DNA of 63,219 nt, from positions 1-63,219 of the forward strand of contig CAHJWK010000009.1 of the NCBI GenBank assembly GCA_903642275.1, in the 5' to 3' direction. Position 1 is the stretch's first letter; every line of letters begins with the position of its first letter. Position numbers and translations under genes: made by a program. Source of the DNA: Chitinophagaceae bacterium. Its GTDB lineage: Bacteria; Bacteroidota; Bacteroidia; Chitinophagales; Chitinophagaceae. Below the pieces are notes generated by a model. It had not been told where the DNA came from. It searched no databases and was given only the letters and a program-made list of their open reading frames with translations. Positions 9,318 through 17,770 of the stretch are shown here, piece after piece.

Positions 9318-9923
9318 TTATAAAACATGTTTTTGATTAACTAATAAATCTCCGAAATCTTTTTGCGTATCAATATCAATAGTGCCTTGAGGAAAATCAA
9401 TCGTTGCAACATCATCTTTGTTTGCTTTCAATATTTTCTTAGCGCCTTCTTCACCCTGCAAACAAATTAATGCATCAAAGTATTTTTGCGTGAAAAGAAC
9501 TGGCGTACCAACAATATCATCATAAGATGAAGCAACGATATGTTTTGTACTTTCATTTTGCATTTGACACAATTGTTGAAATAATAATGATGATACAAAA
9601 GGCTGATCGCAAACTGTAATTATTATTTTTTCAATTTTATTATTTAAAACGATTGCTTTTTTTATACCGGCAACAATACCTGAAGCCATACCATCTTTCC
9701 AATTTTCATTAAATACTATTTCAACTTTATTGTTCTTTATTTCGTTTATAACTTTATCTGCGCTTGCACCGGTAACAACAATAATCAGTTCAGCATCTGC
9801 ATCAGTCGCTTCATCAATTACATGTTGAATTAATGTTTTATTGTTTAAATAAAGCAGTTGTTTAATCTTGCCATAACGTGAAGAACTTCCCGCAGCTAAA
9901 ATGATAATGCCTGTATTATGCAT
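9318..9923 (-). CDS. mocA: molybdenum cofactor cytidylyltransferase, MocA-like
   Basis: A 201-residue NTP-transferase-fold protein. The nucleotide loop LAAGSSSRYGKIKQLL and the C-D-Q-P metal site fit MocA rather than MobA. MocA makes molybdopterin cytosine dinucleotide, the cofactor form used by xanthine-oxidase-family enzymes such as PaoABC and CoxL. Two PaoABC-type enzymes are encoded 5-13 kb away, which supports the CTP assignment. It overlaps xdhC by 8 bp. Confidence 0.85.
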   Translation of the reverse strand: MHNTGIIILAAGSSSRYGKIKQLLYLNNKTLIQHVIDEATDADAELIIVVTGASADKVINEIKNNKVEIVFNENWKDGMASGIVAGIKKAIVLNNKIEKIIITVCDQPFVSSLLFQQLCQMQNESTKHIVASSYDDIVGTPVLFTQKYFDALICLQGEEGAKKILKANKDDVATIDFPQGTIDIDTQKDFGDLLVNQKHVL

Positions 9924-11034
9924 CTTTTGATATTAGAGCACGATTATGTATTTCTGTTTTTCTTTCTTTTAATGATGCACCTTCCCTATTGGAAAACACT
10001 GCTTTTATTTCTGCAATTACAGACAAAGCAATTTCTTCTGATGTTTCAGCACCAATATCTAACCCAACAGGACCATAAATATGTTGTGTAATTCTATCAT
10101 TAACAACAATTCCGTTTTCCTTAATTTCATCAAACATCTTATGTAATTTTTTTTTTGGACCAAGTATGCCAATGTATTTACAAGTTGTATTTATAAGTCT
10201 CTCCAACGCAGCTAAATCATAATTAAAATTGTGTGTCATTACCACAACTGCAGTTTGTTCATCAATAAAAATATTCGATAAAACTTCTGTTGGTTTAGAA
10301 ACAAACACCTTTGCTTTAGGGAATCGTTGTTGCGTTGCATAAGTCGGTCTTCCATCAACAACAATAATATTCCAGCCTAGCAAAAAAGACATATCAGCTA
10401 ACGGCTGTGCATCATTACCTGCACCAATAATTATCAATTGTATTGAAGGAGGAATGAACTGAAACAAAACCGTACAGCTTCCTTCATACTGCTTAATCAA
10501 CGATGATTTTGATGCAAGTATGGTTTTGCATTCTGCCTTTAATGGCTGCATTTCATCATTCTTAAAAAAACTTTCTTCATTACTTACAAATGCAAGTGTT
10601 CCTTTTTGCACGACGTTTTTATTTGGATTAAATAATGTTACAACCACTGCATCCTTTCTTTGCTGTGCAACTTTTTTTAATAAATTAACCGGATTATTTA
10701 TATCGTTAATCTGTATTGGTTCAAACAAAATATATACAATACCATTGCAGCCTAACTGTACGCCAAGCTTATTATCTTCATCATCCGTGGTATCATAAAT
10801 CTCTAATTTATTTTTGCGTTGATACATAGCAAATTGTGCTTTGCGTAATGCATCACCTTCCAAACATCCGCCGCTGATGGCACCTGTAATTTCACCGTCT
10901 TCAGTTACCAGCATTCTTGCGCCAGGCCTGCGGTATGATGAACCTTCAACTTTCACAACAGTTGCCAGGGCTGTTTGCTTGTTTTGCAAAACAGCCTTAT
11001 CATAAGCCTGTATAATATCATTAAGCTCTTTCAT
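9916..11034 (-). CDS. XdhC/CoxI (PaoD-like) molybdoenzyme maturation factor
   Basis: A 372-residue protein of the XdhC/CoxI family. The N-terminal XdhC domain has VEGSSYRRPGARM and ISGGCLEGDA. The C-terminal Rossmann domain starts near residue 203 (IIIGAGNDAQPLADMS) and ends with a KERK segment. Family members bind the cofactor, help its sulfuration and insert it into xanthine-oxidase-family enzymes; E. coli PaoD does this for PaoABC. It is the first gene of the minus-strand Moco operon, so its promoter must lie in 11035-11190. Confidence 0.9.
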   Translation of the reverse strand: MKELNDIIQAYDKAVLQNKQTALATVVKVEGSSYRRPGARMLVTEDGEITGAISGGCLEGDALRKAQFAMYQRKNKLEIYDTTDDEDNKLGVQLGCNGIVYILFEPIQINDINNPVNLLKKVAQQRKDAVVVTLFNPNKNVVQKGTLAFVSNEESFFKNDEMQPLKAECKTILASKSSLIKQYEGSCTVLFQFIPPSIQLIIIGAGNDAQPLADMSFLLGWNIIVVDGRPTYATQQRFPKAKVFVSKPTEVLSNIFIDEQTAVVVMTHNFNYDLAALERLINTTCKYIGILGPKKKLHKMFDEIKENGIVVNDRITQHIYGPVGLDIGAETSEEIALSVIAEIKAVFSNREGASLKERKTEIHNRALISKDA

Positions 11035-11152
11035 TATTTGCTTTCATCATTATAAACAGAAAATTAAATAAATCAATGTACAGCAAAAAAGATGCTACTT
11101 AAACATTAATAATGGAGATATATTTAAACTGATAAACAAGATCGCAATACGC

Positions 11153-11184
11153 TTTATAAAATTTTAAACTTTTAATTTTATAAA
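11153..11184. promoter_or_regulatory. perfect 11-bp inverted repeat in the xdhC/modE divergent promoter region
   Basis: Arms TTTATAAAATT (11153-11163) and AATTTTATAAA (11174-11184) match perfectly around a 10-bp spacer and end 6 bp before the ModE-like start codon. The position suits autoregulation, and the same 156-bp gap must hold the promoter of the long Moco operon. The arms are pure A/T, so chance is a real possibility. Confidence 0.4.
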
Positions 11185-11190
11185 AACTGT

Positions 11191-11571
11191 ATGGCAATCA
11201 AAACATTAAAATCAATATTAAATCAACAGTTTTCTTATACAATAAACGGCAAGCTTTGGATTGAATGTATGGGCGAAAGATTTTTCGGCCCCGGGCCGGT
11301 TGAGCTGTTAGAAAATATTAATACAACAGGCTCCATTAATAAGGCTGCAAAAGAAATGAATATGTCGTATAAAAAAGCATGGGCGATAATCAACGCTTTA
11401 AATACAAATGTTGCAAAGCCGTTGGTTGTAATGAAATCCGGTGGTGAAAAAGGCGGCGGTTCTGTTATTACGAAAGAAGCAAGGCAACTAATTACTTATC
11501 ATAAAAAACTGCGTAAACGTTTTATTTATTTTCTTGAAAAAGAAACAAAGAAATTAAATCACCTTTCCTGA
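11191..11571 (+). CDS. ModE-like winged-helix regulator lacking the molybdate-binding domain
   Basis: A 126-residue protein matching only the N-terminal DNA-binding half of ModE. Key blocks are NTTGSINKAAKEMNMSYKKAW and a glycine-rich GGEKGGGSVITKEARQLI. E. coli ModE has about 262 residues, with two Mop/TOBE modules that bind molybdate; these are absent here. Short ModE-like proteins are known, but how they sense molybdate is not obvious from sequence. It is read away from the Moco operon and towards the TonB receptor. It probably controls both. Confidence 0.85.
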   Translation: MAIKTLKSILNQQFSYTINGKLWIECMGERFFGPGPVELLENINTTGSINKAAKEMNMSYKKAWAIINALNTNVAKPLVVMKSGGEKGGGSVITKEARQLITYHKKLRKRFIYFLEKETKKLNHLS

Positions 11572-11608
11572 CTTTTATATAGAAATATGAGAATTCTGTA
11601 AGTACTAT

Positions 11609-11632
11609 CGTTATATCTTTGAAAATACAACG
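11609..11632. promoter_or_regulatory. candidate ModE operator before the TonB receptor gene
   Basis: CGTTATAT (11609-11616), 8 bp, then ATACAACG (11625-11632). The second arm is the inverse of CGTTGTAT, so seven of eight positions are symmetric. The half-site and the 8-8-8 layout match the classical ModE operator pattern (CGTTATAT ... ATATAACG). It lies 38 bp after the modE-like gene and 14 bp before the preferred receptor start, where binding could block transcription or translation. Confidence 0.6.
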
Positions 11633-11645
11633 GACTTCGAACTTT

Positions 11646-13640
11646 ATGAAACACTTGTACGTTCTACTATTCCTAAGCTTTATATCTGTTCTCAGTTATT
11701 CGCAGTACGATACTGATTCGCAGCATATTTTTACACTGGGTGAAGTAGTGGTAAAATCGAATGTAAATCGCAATATCAGTAATGCTGTTAATGCAGATAA
11801 AATAGCTGTGTTCGCAAAAAATAATATTGCGAACACATTAGATGTTTTACCAGGCGTAAATATTTCTGCTGTTGGTCCACGTAACGAATCTATGGTTTAT
11901 GTAAGAGGGTTTGATTTAAGACAAGTGCCGTTACTGATAGATGGTATTCCTGTTTACGTGCCGTATGATGGTTATGTTGACCTTGCTCGTTTTACCACTT
12001 TTGATTTGGCAGAAGTGAATGTTTCCAAAGGCTATACTTCCGTTATTTATGGGCCAAATGCATTAGGCGGCGCAATCAATCTTATCACAAGGAAGCCGGC
12101 TAAACCTTTTGAATTTGATGGTGCCAGCGGATGGCTTTCGGGTGGTTATCGAACCAACATTAATATCGGCAGTAACCTCGGTAAATTTTATATACAGGCA
12201 GGTGCATCAAAAATTCAAAGAGATTCTTTTCCGTTATCAGATAATTTTGCATCAACCAAAACTGAAGAAGGCGGATGGAGAAATAATTCGTACAGTTCAG
12301 ATGAAAAGTTTAATATAAAAGTTGCTTATACACCAGGAAAAAAATCTGAGTATGCGTTAAGTTATATTTATCAGCATGGTAAAAAAGGTAATCCTGTTTA
12401 TGCTGGGCATGATACCTTGAACAGTCAATTTAAAAGTCCGCGTTACTGGCAATGGCCTTACTGGGATAAGCAAAGTTTATATTTCATCTCCAATACAACC
12501 ATTGATACAACCCAATATATAAAGACAAGACTTTATTACGATAAATTCAAAAACCTGCTTAACTCTTATGATGATGCAACATATTCAACCATTTCGCGGC
12601 CTTATGCTTTCAAAAGTTATTATAATGATTATACGTTTGGAGGTATTGTTGAATATGGTAAACGCTTTGCAACTGTTGATAATATTACAACCACATTGCA
12701 GTACAAGCAGGATGTGCACCGCGAACATAACGAAGGCGAGCCGGTGCGTAAAATAGCCGATGGCACTTTTACTGCAGGCATAGAAAATCAATTAAAATTG
12801 GCACAGCAACTTTTGCTGTTAACCGGCTTTAGTTACAACAACCGTTCAAGCATAAAAGCGCAGGGTTATAACAGCGCAACAAAAGAGATAACGGAATTTC
12901 CGTCCAACAGTAATAATGCATTTAATATACAGGGCGGGTTGGTTTATAACATTAATCCAACAAACACATTAAACTTCTCTGTTGCGCGCAAAACAAGATT
13001 TGCAACCGTAAAAGACCGTTATTCGTATCGCATGGGAACAGCTATTCCTAATCCTGATTTAAAGGCTGAGAATGCAGTGAATTATGATTTGACTTACAGC
13101 GGCTTCATCAGTACAAAACTAAACATACAGGCTTCTTTATTTTATAGTAAGATTAATAACACTATTCTTTCTATATCGAATGTTGCGTATGATTCAACCA
13201 CCAACACATCATTAAGCCAGTTGCAAAATGTTGGCAAGTCTGAATATTTAGGCGGAGAAATCGCCGCCGAATATCAATTGATACAATCTTTAAAAATCGG
13301 CGCTAATTACACTTTTATTAAGCGCAATAATCTTACAAATCCTTCCATTTATTTTACTGATGTACCGCGTAATAAATTTTTTGCTTATGTGCAATATGGT
13401 TCGCTGGATAATTTTTACGTGCAGGCAAATACAGAATATAATTCAAAAAGATACAGCACTTCTTACGGCACAGTTTCCGATGCATTTACGCTACTGAATG
13501 CTACCGCAGGTGCACATATCTGGAAGTGGTTTTCTGTTGAGGCTGGTATTAATAATATAACTGATAAAAACTATACGCTGGTGGAAGGCTATCCTGAGCT
13601 TGGAAGAAATTATTTCGCTAATCTTATTTATCGTTTATAA
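11646..13640 (+). CDS. TonB-dependent outer-membrane receptor, candidate for molybdenum uptake
   Basis: A receptor of ~664 residues. The frame is open from a TTG at 11619, but the ATG at 11646 starts a clean signal peptide (MKHLYVLLFLSFISVLSYS) and leaves the operator outside the gene. The plug domain (~residues 30-140) has NTLDVLPGVNI, YVRGFDLRQVPLLIDG and YGPNALGGAINLIT. The rest is a 22-strand-type barrel with paired aromatic residues. There is no N-terminal carboxypeptidase-like domain, so it is not SusC-like. Substrate is inferred from context only: a ModE-type gene and operator lie immediately upstream. Other metal complexes or siderophores cannot be excluded. Confidence 0.85.
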   Translation: MKHLYVLLFLSFISVLSYSQYDTDSQHIFTLGEVVVKSNVNRNISNAVNADKIAVFAKNNIANTLDVLPGVNISAVGPRNESMVYVRGFDLRQVPLLIDGIPVYVPYDGYVDLARFTTFDLAEVNVSKGYTSVIYGPNALGGAINLITRKPAKPFEFDGASGWLSGGYRTNINIGSNLGKFYIQAGASKIQRDSFPLSDNFASTKTEEGGWRNNSYSSDEKFNIKVAYTPGKKSEYALSYIYQHGKKGNPVYAGHDTLNSQFKSPRYWQWPYWDKQSLYFISNTTIDTTQYIKTRLYYDKFKNLLNSYDDATYSTISRPYAFKSYYNDYTFGGIVEYGKRFATVDNITTTLQYKQDVHREHNEGEPVRKIADGTFTAGIENQLKLAQQLLLLTGFSYNNRSSIKAQGYNSATKEITEFPSNSNNAFNIQGGLVYNINPTNTLNFSVARKTRFATVKDRYSYRMGTAIPNPDLKAENAVNYDLTYSGFISTKLNIQASLFYSKINNTILSISNVAYDSTTNTSLSQLQNVGKSEYLGGEIAAEYQLIQSLKIGANYTFIKRNNLTNPSIYFTDVPRNKFFAYVQYGSLDNFYVQANTEYNSKRYSTSYGTVSDAFTLLNATAGAHIWKWFSVEAGINNITDKNYTLVEGYPELGRNYFANLIYRL

Positions 13641-13643
13641 TGC

Positions 13644-14717
13644 ATGCGTTTATCAAGCACCATAGTTTGCATAGGGTTAATCATTACATTATCAGCTTAC
13701 AGTTTGCATAAAACTGCAAAGCCTTATATCATTCAATACCCGGCTTATTTTGGCAACAGGATTTTTGTGCCTGATGACAATCCTGAAACTGACGCTGGTG
13801 TCGCATTAGGAAGAATGCTTTTTTATGAAAATGCTTTATCAGCGAATAATAAAATATCATGCGCCACTTGCCATAAACAGGAGCTGGCTTTTACTGATGA
13901 AAAGAAATTCAGCAGCGGATTTGATGACAGTCTGCAACCACGCAACACGATGTCCCTTGTAAATCTTTTGTGGGTGCGCAATTTTTTCTGGGATGGAAGA
14001 GCTACTGGCTTGGAAGAGCAGGCAAAAACACCGCTTACCGGCATTCATGAAATGGGTCAGTCATTAACTGTTTCAGTTGAAAAACTGCAGCAGAAAAAAT
14101 TTTATCATCCGCTTTTTAAAAACGCATTTGGTTCAGATACTATCGGCGAAGACATGATTGTAAAAGCACTGGCGCAGTTTGTAAGAACATTGGTTTCTGC
14201 CGATTCAAAATATGATAAATACCTGCGCGGAGAATATAAGCCAACGCAATCTGAACTGAACGGAATTGCTTTGTTTTATGCTGCGCCTGACCCAGCAAAT
14301 AATATAAGAGGTGCGGATTGCGGACATTGCCATGGCGGACCAAAAACCTATAGTGAATTGTATCAGAATAACGGGCTTGACAGTGTTTTTACAGATGCAG
14401 GTCGTGAGCAAATCACACATCAATCTTTTGATGAAGGAAGGTTCAGAGTTGTAACATTAAGAAACATTGCACTTACTTCACCTTATATGCACGATGGTCG
14501 TTTTAAAACTTTAGATGAAGTAATTAATCATTATAATGAGCATGTTTTAAAAAGCAGTACGTTGAGTCCTTTTCTGCAGAATAAATCAAACATTGTTAAC
14601 GGCAAACAACTTGATTTAAATCAAAAGGAAAAGAAAGACATTGTCGCTTTTTTAAATATGCTTACGGATTCATCTTTCATTACCAATAAAAATTTTTCAA
14701 ATCCATTTTTAAATTGA
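13644..14717 (+). CDS. di-haem cytochrome c peroxidase / MauG-family protein
   Basis: A 357-residue exported protein with an N-terminal signal anchor. Two c-haem motifs are visible, CATCH (~residue 72) and CGHCH (~residue 228), with the distal methionine block SPYMHDGRF near residue 282. MauG/CcpA-family proteins reduce peroxide or oxidise a partner in the periplasm. It starts 3 bp after the receptor gene and 4 bp before the next, so the three form one operon. Its link to metal uptake is unexplained. Confidence 0.9.
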   Translation: MRLSSTIVCIGLIITLSAYSLHKTAKPYIIQYPAYFGNRIFVPDDNPETDAGVALGRMLFYENALSANNKISCATCHKQELAFTDEKKFSSGFDDSLQPRNTMSLVNLLWVRNFFWDGRATGLEEQAKTPLTGIHEMGQSLTVSVEKLQQKKFYHPLFKNAFGSDTIGEDMIVKALAQFVRTLVSADSKYDKYLRGEYKPTQSELNGIALFYAAPDPANNIRGADCGHCHGGPKTYSELYQNNGLDSVFTDAGREQITHQSFDEGRFRVVTLRNIALTSPYMHDGRFKTLDEVINHYNEHVLKSSTLSPFLQNKSNIVNGKQLDLNQKEKKDIVAFLNMLTDSSFITNKNFSNPFLN

Positions 14718-14721
14718 CATC

Positions 14722-15228
14722 ATGCGTTGCATTTATTGTTTTTTAATTTTTTTCTTTTTTATGATTAATACTTCGCTGTTGTTTGCACAAAGCGACACGT
14801 TAAAACCATCTGTTACTGTTGATGGTGAAGTAACAAAGCCATTAAAATTATATGCAGCAGATATCGCAAAAATGAAACACAGCACCGTAAATGTTTTAAG
14901 CCGTGATGGCAAAGAGCATAGTTATAGCGGTGTTCCTGTTTTGGAAATATTAAACATGGCAGGCGTAACGATGGGTAAAGATTTGCATGGCGAAAATCTT
15001 TCAAAGTATTTGTTGGTGAAATGTGCCGATGGGTATGAAGTTTTATTTTCACTTGCCGAGATTGATACCACTTTTACAAACCGCACAGTGGTACTCGCTG
15101 ATTCTACAGATGGTAAACTTCTACCATCAGACCGAGGACCTTTTCAACTTGCCGTGCCCGGCGAAAAAAAACCGGCAAGAAGTTGTTTCCAGGTAACTGA
15201 GTTTATTGTAAAGTTTGCGAAGGAATGA
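14722..15228 (+). CDS. small exported protein with sulfite-oxidase-type molybdopterin-binding fold
   Basis: A 168-residue protein with a signal peptide (to about residue 23). It matches the oxidoreductase molybdopterin-binding domain family in outline: VTVDGEVTKPLKL, then a YSGVPVLEIL block, a cysteine in VKCADGYEV, and RGPFQLAVPGEKKPARS. At under half the length of a real sulfite oxidase it probably cannot be a complete redox enzyme. It might bind a pterin cofactor or molybdate, or be a scaffold. It is the last gene of the receptor-peroxidase operon and is convergent with the pao operon. Confidence 0.7.
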   Translation: MRCIYCFLIFFFFMINTSLLFAQSDTLKPSVTVDGEVTKPLKLYAADIAKMKHSTVNVLSRDGKEHSYSGVPVLEILNMAGVTMGKDLHGENLSKYLLVKCADGYEVLFSLAEIDTTFTNRTVVLADSTDGKLLPSDRGPFQLAVPGEKKPARSCFQVTEFIVKFAKE

Positions 15229-15249
15229 ATGATTTAAACATTATTAATC

Positions 15250-17541
15250 TTATAGCAATTTATCCAGCGTTACCGGCAAACTTCTTATCCTTTTTCCTGT
15301 TGCATTAAAGATGGCATTTGCAATTGCAGCTGCCGTTCCTGTAATACCAATCTCCCCAATGCCATGTGCACCCAACGGTGTATGTTCATCAGGAATATCA
15401 TTATAAATAATTTCAATGTTTGGCACATCTGCATTTACCGGCACATGATATTCTGCAAGCGACGGATTCATAATTCTTCCATTACGTTCATCAAAAAAAG
15501 TTTCTTCAGTCAATGCCATTCCGATGCCCATGACAATGCCGCCACGAAACTGGCTGGTTGCTGTTTTGGGATTTAAAATTCTTCCTGTATCAAATGAACC
15601 AACCCAACGGATTACACGTACTTCACCTGTTACTTCATTCACACGCACTTCACAAAACTGTGCACCTTGCGAACCCATTGAATATTTTTGAATTTCCAAC
15701 GGCATATCAGAAGTTGCTTCTGCTTCAATAAAACCTTTGCCTGCTTCTTTTAAAATATCAATATAAGTTTCTCCTTTCGTTGAATCATTCTTGCTGAAAA
15801 GCCCGCCATTCTTCGCTTCCACATCTTCAAATTTTAAATTATGCAACGGTGAGTTTTTATTCTTTGAAGCCAGCTTAAAAAATTCTTCCAAAACTTTTTC
15901 TGCCGCAGAAGAAATGCCTGCAGCAACACTTACTGTTTGATTAGAGCCTCCGGCAAAAGACGCTTCAGGCAAATCAGAATTGCCGTATTGAAATGAAACC
16001 TTTTCAATCGGTAAACCAAACCTGTCTGCCGAATGCTGCAACTGCACCGTTGCTGTGCCCATACCCATTTCATGCGCCGCCGCTTTTACAATAGCCGTTC
16101 CATCTGCAAACAAGCTAATTTTTACAGTTGCAGGAAAACGATATACAGGATAAAACGCAGTGGCAATACCCTGACCAATCAGCCATTCACCATCCCGCTG
16201 AGATTTAGGCGGAAGATGTTTCCATCTAAACTTTTTTGCACCTCGTTGATACGCTTCAATCAAATGCCTTGAAGAAAATTCTGTTTCTTTTGTCGGGTCT
16301 TTTGCAGGCTCATTAATGCGCCTTAATTCAACCGGGTCCATATTCATTTTATAGGCCAGTTCATCAATCGCAGATTCAATTGCAAATGTTCCGATAGATT
16401 CTCCCGGCGCTCTCATAAATGTATTTGCAACCGTATCAAGGTTAAGCGCTTTCTGACCAATATAAAAACTTTTGGATGCATATAAATGACGTATCGGGAA
16501 AGAGAACTGTTCAGGAAAATTATTATGCTCTGTTGTAGCAGTAATGCCGCTGTGAACGATGGAAACAAACTTCCCGTTTTCATCCGCACCAATCGCAACA
16601 CGCTGTTCCGATGGGGTGCATCCGCCGATAATTCTAAACACACCTTCTCTTGATAAATTTAGCTTCACAGGTCTGCCGGTTTGTTTTGCCGCCAGCACAC
16701 ACAACATCGTATTAAACCACACAGAACCTTTGCCGCCAAAGCCGCCACCGACAAACGGAGCAACTGCCTGCACTTCATCCGGCTTCATCGAAAACACACC
16801 CGCAACTGTTCTCGTCACACCATACAATCCCTGCGTTGAATCAAACACAACCAGCCTGCCATCTTCTTTAAAAGCTGCGATGGTTGCATGCGGCTCAATC
16901 GCATTGTGATTATATCTTGGCGTATGATAAAAATTATCGGTTGAATGAGCAGCATGTTTTAATTCTTTTTCCGCATCACCAATTTTAATTTCTGCCGGCT
17001 CCATCATTACTTTAGACGGTGTTTTGGCTTTGCTCTTATTTGCGTCGAACGATAAGGTTGATTTGCCTTCTTTATATTCTACCGCTATTAATGTAGCTGC
17101 ATGTTCTGCCTGTTCCTGCGTATCTGCCACAACAATGGCAATCGGTTGCCCGTTCCAGTAAATATTTTCATCCTTTAAAATATCAATGTCCATCGCTGCC
17201 GAACCCCGGCTTCTTCCACTTGGGTCAAACAGAACCGGCTTGTTTAATTTCAGACTGTTTTCATGCGTTATAATCGTGATTACACCTTCCGCATTTTGCG
17301 CCGCAGAAAGGTTAAGTTTCTTTATTTTCCCTTTCGCAATACTGCTGTAAGCAAGCGCCGCATAGCAGATATTATCCAGTTCATATTCCGCAGAAAACTT
17401 CGCTTCGCCGGTAACCTTCAATTGCCCGTCAACACGGTTAATCGCCTGCCCGATATACTTCTTTTGATGTATCAGCCTGTCCGGTTTTTTATCCGGCATC
17501 GCCTGCACAACCGTTTCCATAATTTTCGAAATGATGCTCAT
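15250..17541 (-). CDS. paoC: aldehyde oxidoreductase molybdenum-binding subunit, PaoC-like (module 2)
   Basis: A 763-residue xanthine-oxidase-family large subunit. The active-site loop is FMRAPGESIGTF and the C-terminal catalytic glutamate block is GAHGIGEIGITGTAAAIANA. FVGGGFGGKG marks the cofactor pocket. It lacks the AYxCSFR loop of true CO dehydrogenases, so it is an aldehyde or N-heterocycle oxidoreductase. Best analogue is E. coli PaoC (YagR), which oxidises aromatic aldehydes with MCD as cofactor. It is the last gene of the minus-strand operon, separated from its FAD subunit by 229 bp with two repeats. Confidence 0.88.
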   Translation of the reverse strand: MSIISKIMETVVQAMPDKKPDRLIHQKKYIGQAINRVDGQLKVTGEAKFSAEYELDNICYAALAYSSIAKGKIKKLNLSAAQNAEGVITIITHENSLKLNKPVLFDPSGRSRGSAAMDIDILKDENIYWNGQPIAIVVADTQEQAEHAATLIAVEYKEGKSTLSFDANKSKAKTPSKVMMEPAEIKIGDAEKELKHAAHSTDNFYHTPRYNHNAIEPHATIAAFKEDGRLVVFDSTQGLYGVTRTVAGVFSMKPDEVQAVAPFVGGGFGGKGSVWFNTMLCVLAAKQTGRPVKLNLSREGVFRIIGGCTPSEQRVAIGADENGKFVSIVHSGITATTEHNNFPEQFSFPIRHLYASKSFYIGQKALNLDTVANTFMRAPGESIGTFAIESAIDELAYKMNMDPVELRRINEPAKDPTKETEFSSRHLIEAYQRGAKKFRWKHLPPKSQRDGEWLIGQGIATAFYPVYRFPATVKISLFADGTAIVKAAAHEMGMGTATVQLQHSADRFGLPIEKVSFQYGNSDLPEASFAGGSNQTVSVAAGISSAAEKVLEEFFKLASKNKNSPLHNLKFEDVEAKNGGLFSKNDSTKGETYIDILKEAGKGFIEAEATSDMPLEIQKYSMGSQGAQFCEVRVNEVTGEVRVIRWVGSFDTGRILNPKTATSQFRGGIVMGIGMALTEETFFDERNGRIMNPSLAEYHVPVNADVPNIEIIYNDIPDEHTPLGAHGIGEIGITGTAAAIANAIFNATGKRIRSLPVTLDKLL

Positions 17542-17568
17542 ATTTTTAATCTCTTTTTTTATTTATTT

Positions 17569-17690
17569 GGGCGTGCCGGCATTCCGCAGAATTGCCGGAA
17601 AGCCGGCAGGCTATCCGCTGCAAGTCCTCGCCACAAAGCCTTTGCACAGATGCTTCGGCTGTGGGCTTTCTGCTACTATCCCTCACGCAA
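17569..17690. repeat. dispersed structured repeat, copy B
   Basis: Longest copy. It carries GGCTATCCGCTGCAAGTCC, CACAAAGCC and GGGCTTTCTGCTACTATCCC. At its left end there is an extra GCCGGC-rich inverted segment. It lies between paoC and paoB of module 2. Confidence 0.75.
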
Positions 17691-17698
17691 TTTGCATT

Positions 17699-17768
17699 CG
17701 TCATTGCGAATGAGGTACAAACGAAGCAATCTAAAATTTGAGATTGTTTCGCTTTGCTCGCAATGACG
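17699..17768. repeat. palindromic CGTCATTGCGA repeat
   Basis: Begins CGTCATTGCGA and ends TCGCAATGACG. Inner arms ACGAAGCAATCT and AGATTGTTTCGCT also pair, giving a long hairpin of about 70 nt. The same end sequence is familiar as an abundant intergenic palindrome in many bacterial genomes. It directly follows repeat copy B. Confidence 0.8.
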
Positions 17769-17770
17769 AT

